Notes under the pieces: model-generated
Databases searched by the model: none
The model's input: the letters and a program-made list of their open reading frames with translations, nothing else
Told to the model about the DNA's origin: nothing
In this document: one piece after another, positions 5,848-6,736 of the stretch
Layout: the number at the start of each line of letters is the position of its first letter
How positions within the stretch are numbered: the stretch's first letter is position 1
Made by a program: the position numbers and the translations under genes
DNA from: an uncultured Atopobiaceae bacterium
GTDB lineage: Bacteria > Actinomycetota > Coriobacteriia > Coriobacteriales > Atopobiaceae
Direction: 5' to 3'
Assembly: GCA_905233865.1 (NCBI GenBank)
Contig: CAJOGH010000053.1
Coordinates: 1 to 6,736, forward strand
Length of the DNA: 6,736 bases

Positions 5848-6736
5848 CTAGCGCCGGTCGCGAGAGGCGGCGTCGGTGCGCCAGCCCTCCCAGCCGCGCT
5901 CGCTGGGGTGGTAGAAGCAGCCGCGCTCCAGCCCCTCGGGCAGATAGCGCTGGTCCACCCAGCCGGACTCGTAGTTGTGCGGGTAGAGGTAGGCGCCGTA
6001 CTCCTCCGAGCCAGGACGGTGGCGGTCGCGCAGGTAGCTGGGGACCTCGCGGCGCGGACCAGAGCGGACCTCAGCCAGGGCCGCGTCGATGCCGGCCTCC
6101 GCTGCGTTGGACTTGGGCGCCAGACACATGTAGGTCACGGCCTGAGCAAGGTTGATGCGACACTCGGGCAGACCGATGACCTCGACCGCCTTGAAGGCCG
6201 CCTCGGCGATGAGCAGGGCCTGTGGGTCGGCGTTGCCAATATCCTCGCTGGCAAGGATGAAGATGCGGCGCGCGATGAACTTGGGGTCCTCGCCGGCGTC
6301 GATCATGCGCGCCATCCAGTACAGGGCGGCGTCGGGGTCGCTCCCGCGCATGGACTTGATGAACGCGGAGATGATGTCGTAGTGCATGTCCCCGCTCTTG
6401 TCGTACGTAAGACCGCGACGCGGATTGGCCTCGAGCACGTGGTCGAGCGTCACGCGGATGGGGCTCGCGGGCATCTCTTCGCCCGCGGGAGGGCTGGCCA
6501 TAAGGCTTGCGAGCTCGAGCGAGGTGAGCGCGGCGCGGGCATCGCCGCCAGAGAGGGTGACGATCTGCTCCAGCGCGTCGTCATCGAGCTCGTAGGCGCC
6601 CGCCAGGCCGTCCTCGCTGGTCAGCGCGCGGCTGACGATGGTGCGGATGGCGTCGTCGTCAAGCGGTGAGAGCTCCACCACGCGCGAGCGCGAGATAAGC
6701 GCAGAGTTGACCTCAAAGTAGGGATTCTCCGTCGTG
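5848..6736 (-). CDS. rarA: Replication-associated recombination protein RarA (MgsA), 5'-truncated at the window edge
   Basis: AAA+ ATPase of the clamp-loader group that acts at stalled replication forks. The 295 C-terminal residues are visible; the full protein is usually about 430-450, so the Walker A and B motifs lie outside the window. The fragment opens with TTENPYFEVNSALISRSRVV, the sensor-1 and arginine-finger region. The lid domain and AAA-associated helices follow, including LSGGDARAAL with sensor 2. The MgsA C-terminal tetramerisation domain contains DPDAALYWMARMIDAGEDP and ARRIFILASEDIGNADPQAL. The end has the family-typical YLYPHNYESGWVDQRYLPEGL. The open frame continues past 6736 without a stop, so GTG 6681, which falls inside the conserved SRSRVV segment, is not the start. 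The TAG stop is at 5850-5848. It points the same way as the genes after it, but a 91-bp gap with its own promoter candidate separates them. Without a clear terminator, readthrough cannot be excluded. Confidence 0.97.
   Translation of the reverse strand, partial: TTENPYFEVNSALISRSRVVELSPLDDDAIRTIVSRALTSEDGLAGAYELDDDALEQIVTLSGGDARAALTSLELASLMASPPAGEEMPASPIRVTLDHVLEANPRRGLTYDKSGDMHYDIISAFIKSMRGSDPDAALYWMARMIDAGEDPKFIARRIFILASEDIGNADPQALLIAEAAFKAVEVIGLPECRINLAQAVTYMCLAPKSNAAEAGIDAALAEVRSGPRREVPSYLRDRHRPGSEEYGAYLYPHNYESGWVDQRYLPEGLERGCFYHPSERGWEGWRTDAASRDRR

Noticed and set aside
5806..5850. Rho-independent terminator after rarA
   Set aside because: Only 4-bp inverted repeats (CGCG and CGCC/GGCG) occur and no T-run follows on the minus strand.
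5908..6669. Plus-strand open frame opposite rarA
   Set aside because: It is also in codon register with the minus-strand gene, which carries clear RarA motifs throughout.
6676..6681. GTG as the start of rarA
   Set aside because: The frame stays open to the window edge, and the upstream residues match the conserved TTENP...SALISRSR segment, so the real start is outside.

Overview
The window is GC-rich and every gene I can support lies on the minus strand, so the biological order runs from position 6736 down to 1. The gene order is rarA (5' end cut off), then a promoter-bearing gap, a DUF948-like membrane protein, an RsbW-like anti-sigma factor, a SigB/SigF-family sigma factor, an AI-2E/PerM-family membrane protein, and alaS (last residues cut off). 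The high GC, the Gram-positive style AlaRS with its Cys-rich insert, and the placement of rarA, a DUF948-like gene and alaS close together, as in many Actinobacteria, suggest an actinobacterium. My best guess is the class Coriobacteriia (Olsenella/Atopobium/Collinsella type). That is an inference from gene content, not a database match.

Layout: 6736-5848 is the C-terminal two thirds of the replication-associated ATPase RarA. The only non-coding gap, 5847-5757, carries a plausible promoter that looks more like a SigB-type than a housekeeping one. From 5756 down to 1 the five genes are packed tightly: spacings are 6 bp, an 11-bp overlap, 10 bp and a 4-bp ATGA overlap. This looks like one transcription unit with translational coupling at two of the junctions.

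How the genes may work together: the sigma factor and the gene just before it form a regulator pair of the B. subtilis SigB/SigF type, in which an RsbW/SpoIIAB-like protein holds the sigma factor inactive. The anti-sigma protein has lost the residues that normally bind ATP and Mg2+, and no STAS-domain anti-anti-sigma gene is visible. If this is a switch, it probably does not run by the standard kinase-based partner-switching mechanism. The first gene of the unit is a one-TM coiled-coil protein of a family whose B. subtilis relative YtxG is in the SigB regulon. The unit ends with an essential housekeeping gene, alaS, coupled to the stress-type genes by an ATGA overlap.

There are no tRNA or rRNA genes, CRISPR arrays, insertion sequences or convincing terminators. 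The long open frames on the plus strand are codon-register shadows of the minus-strand genes.
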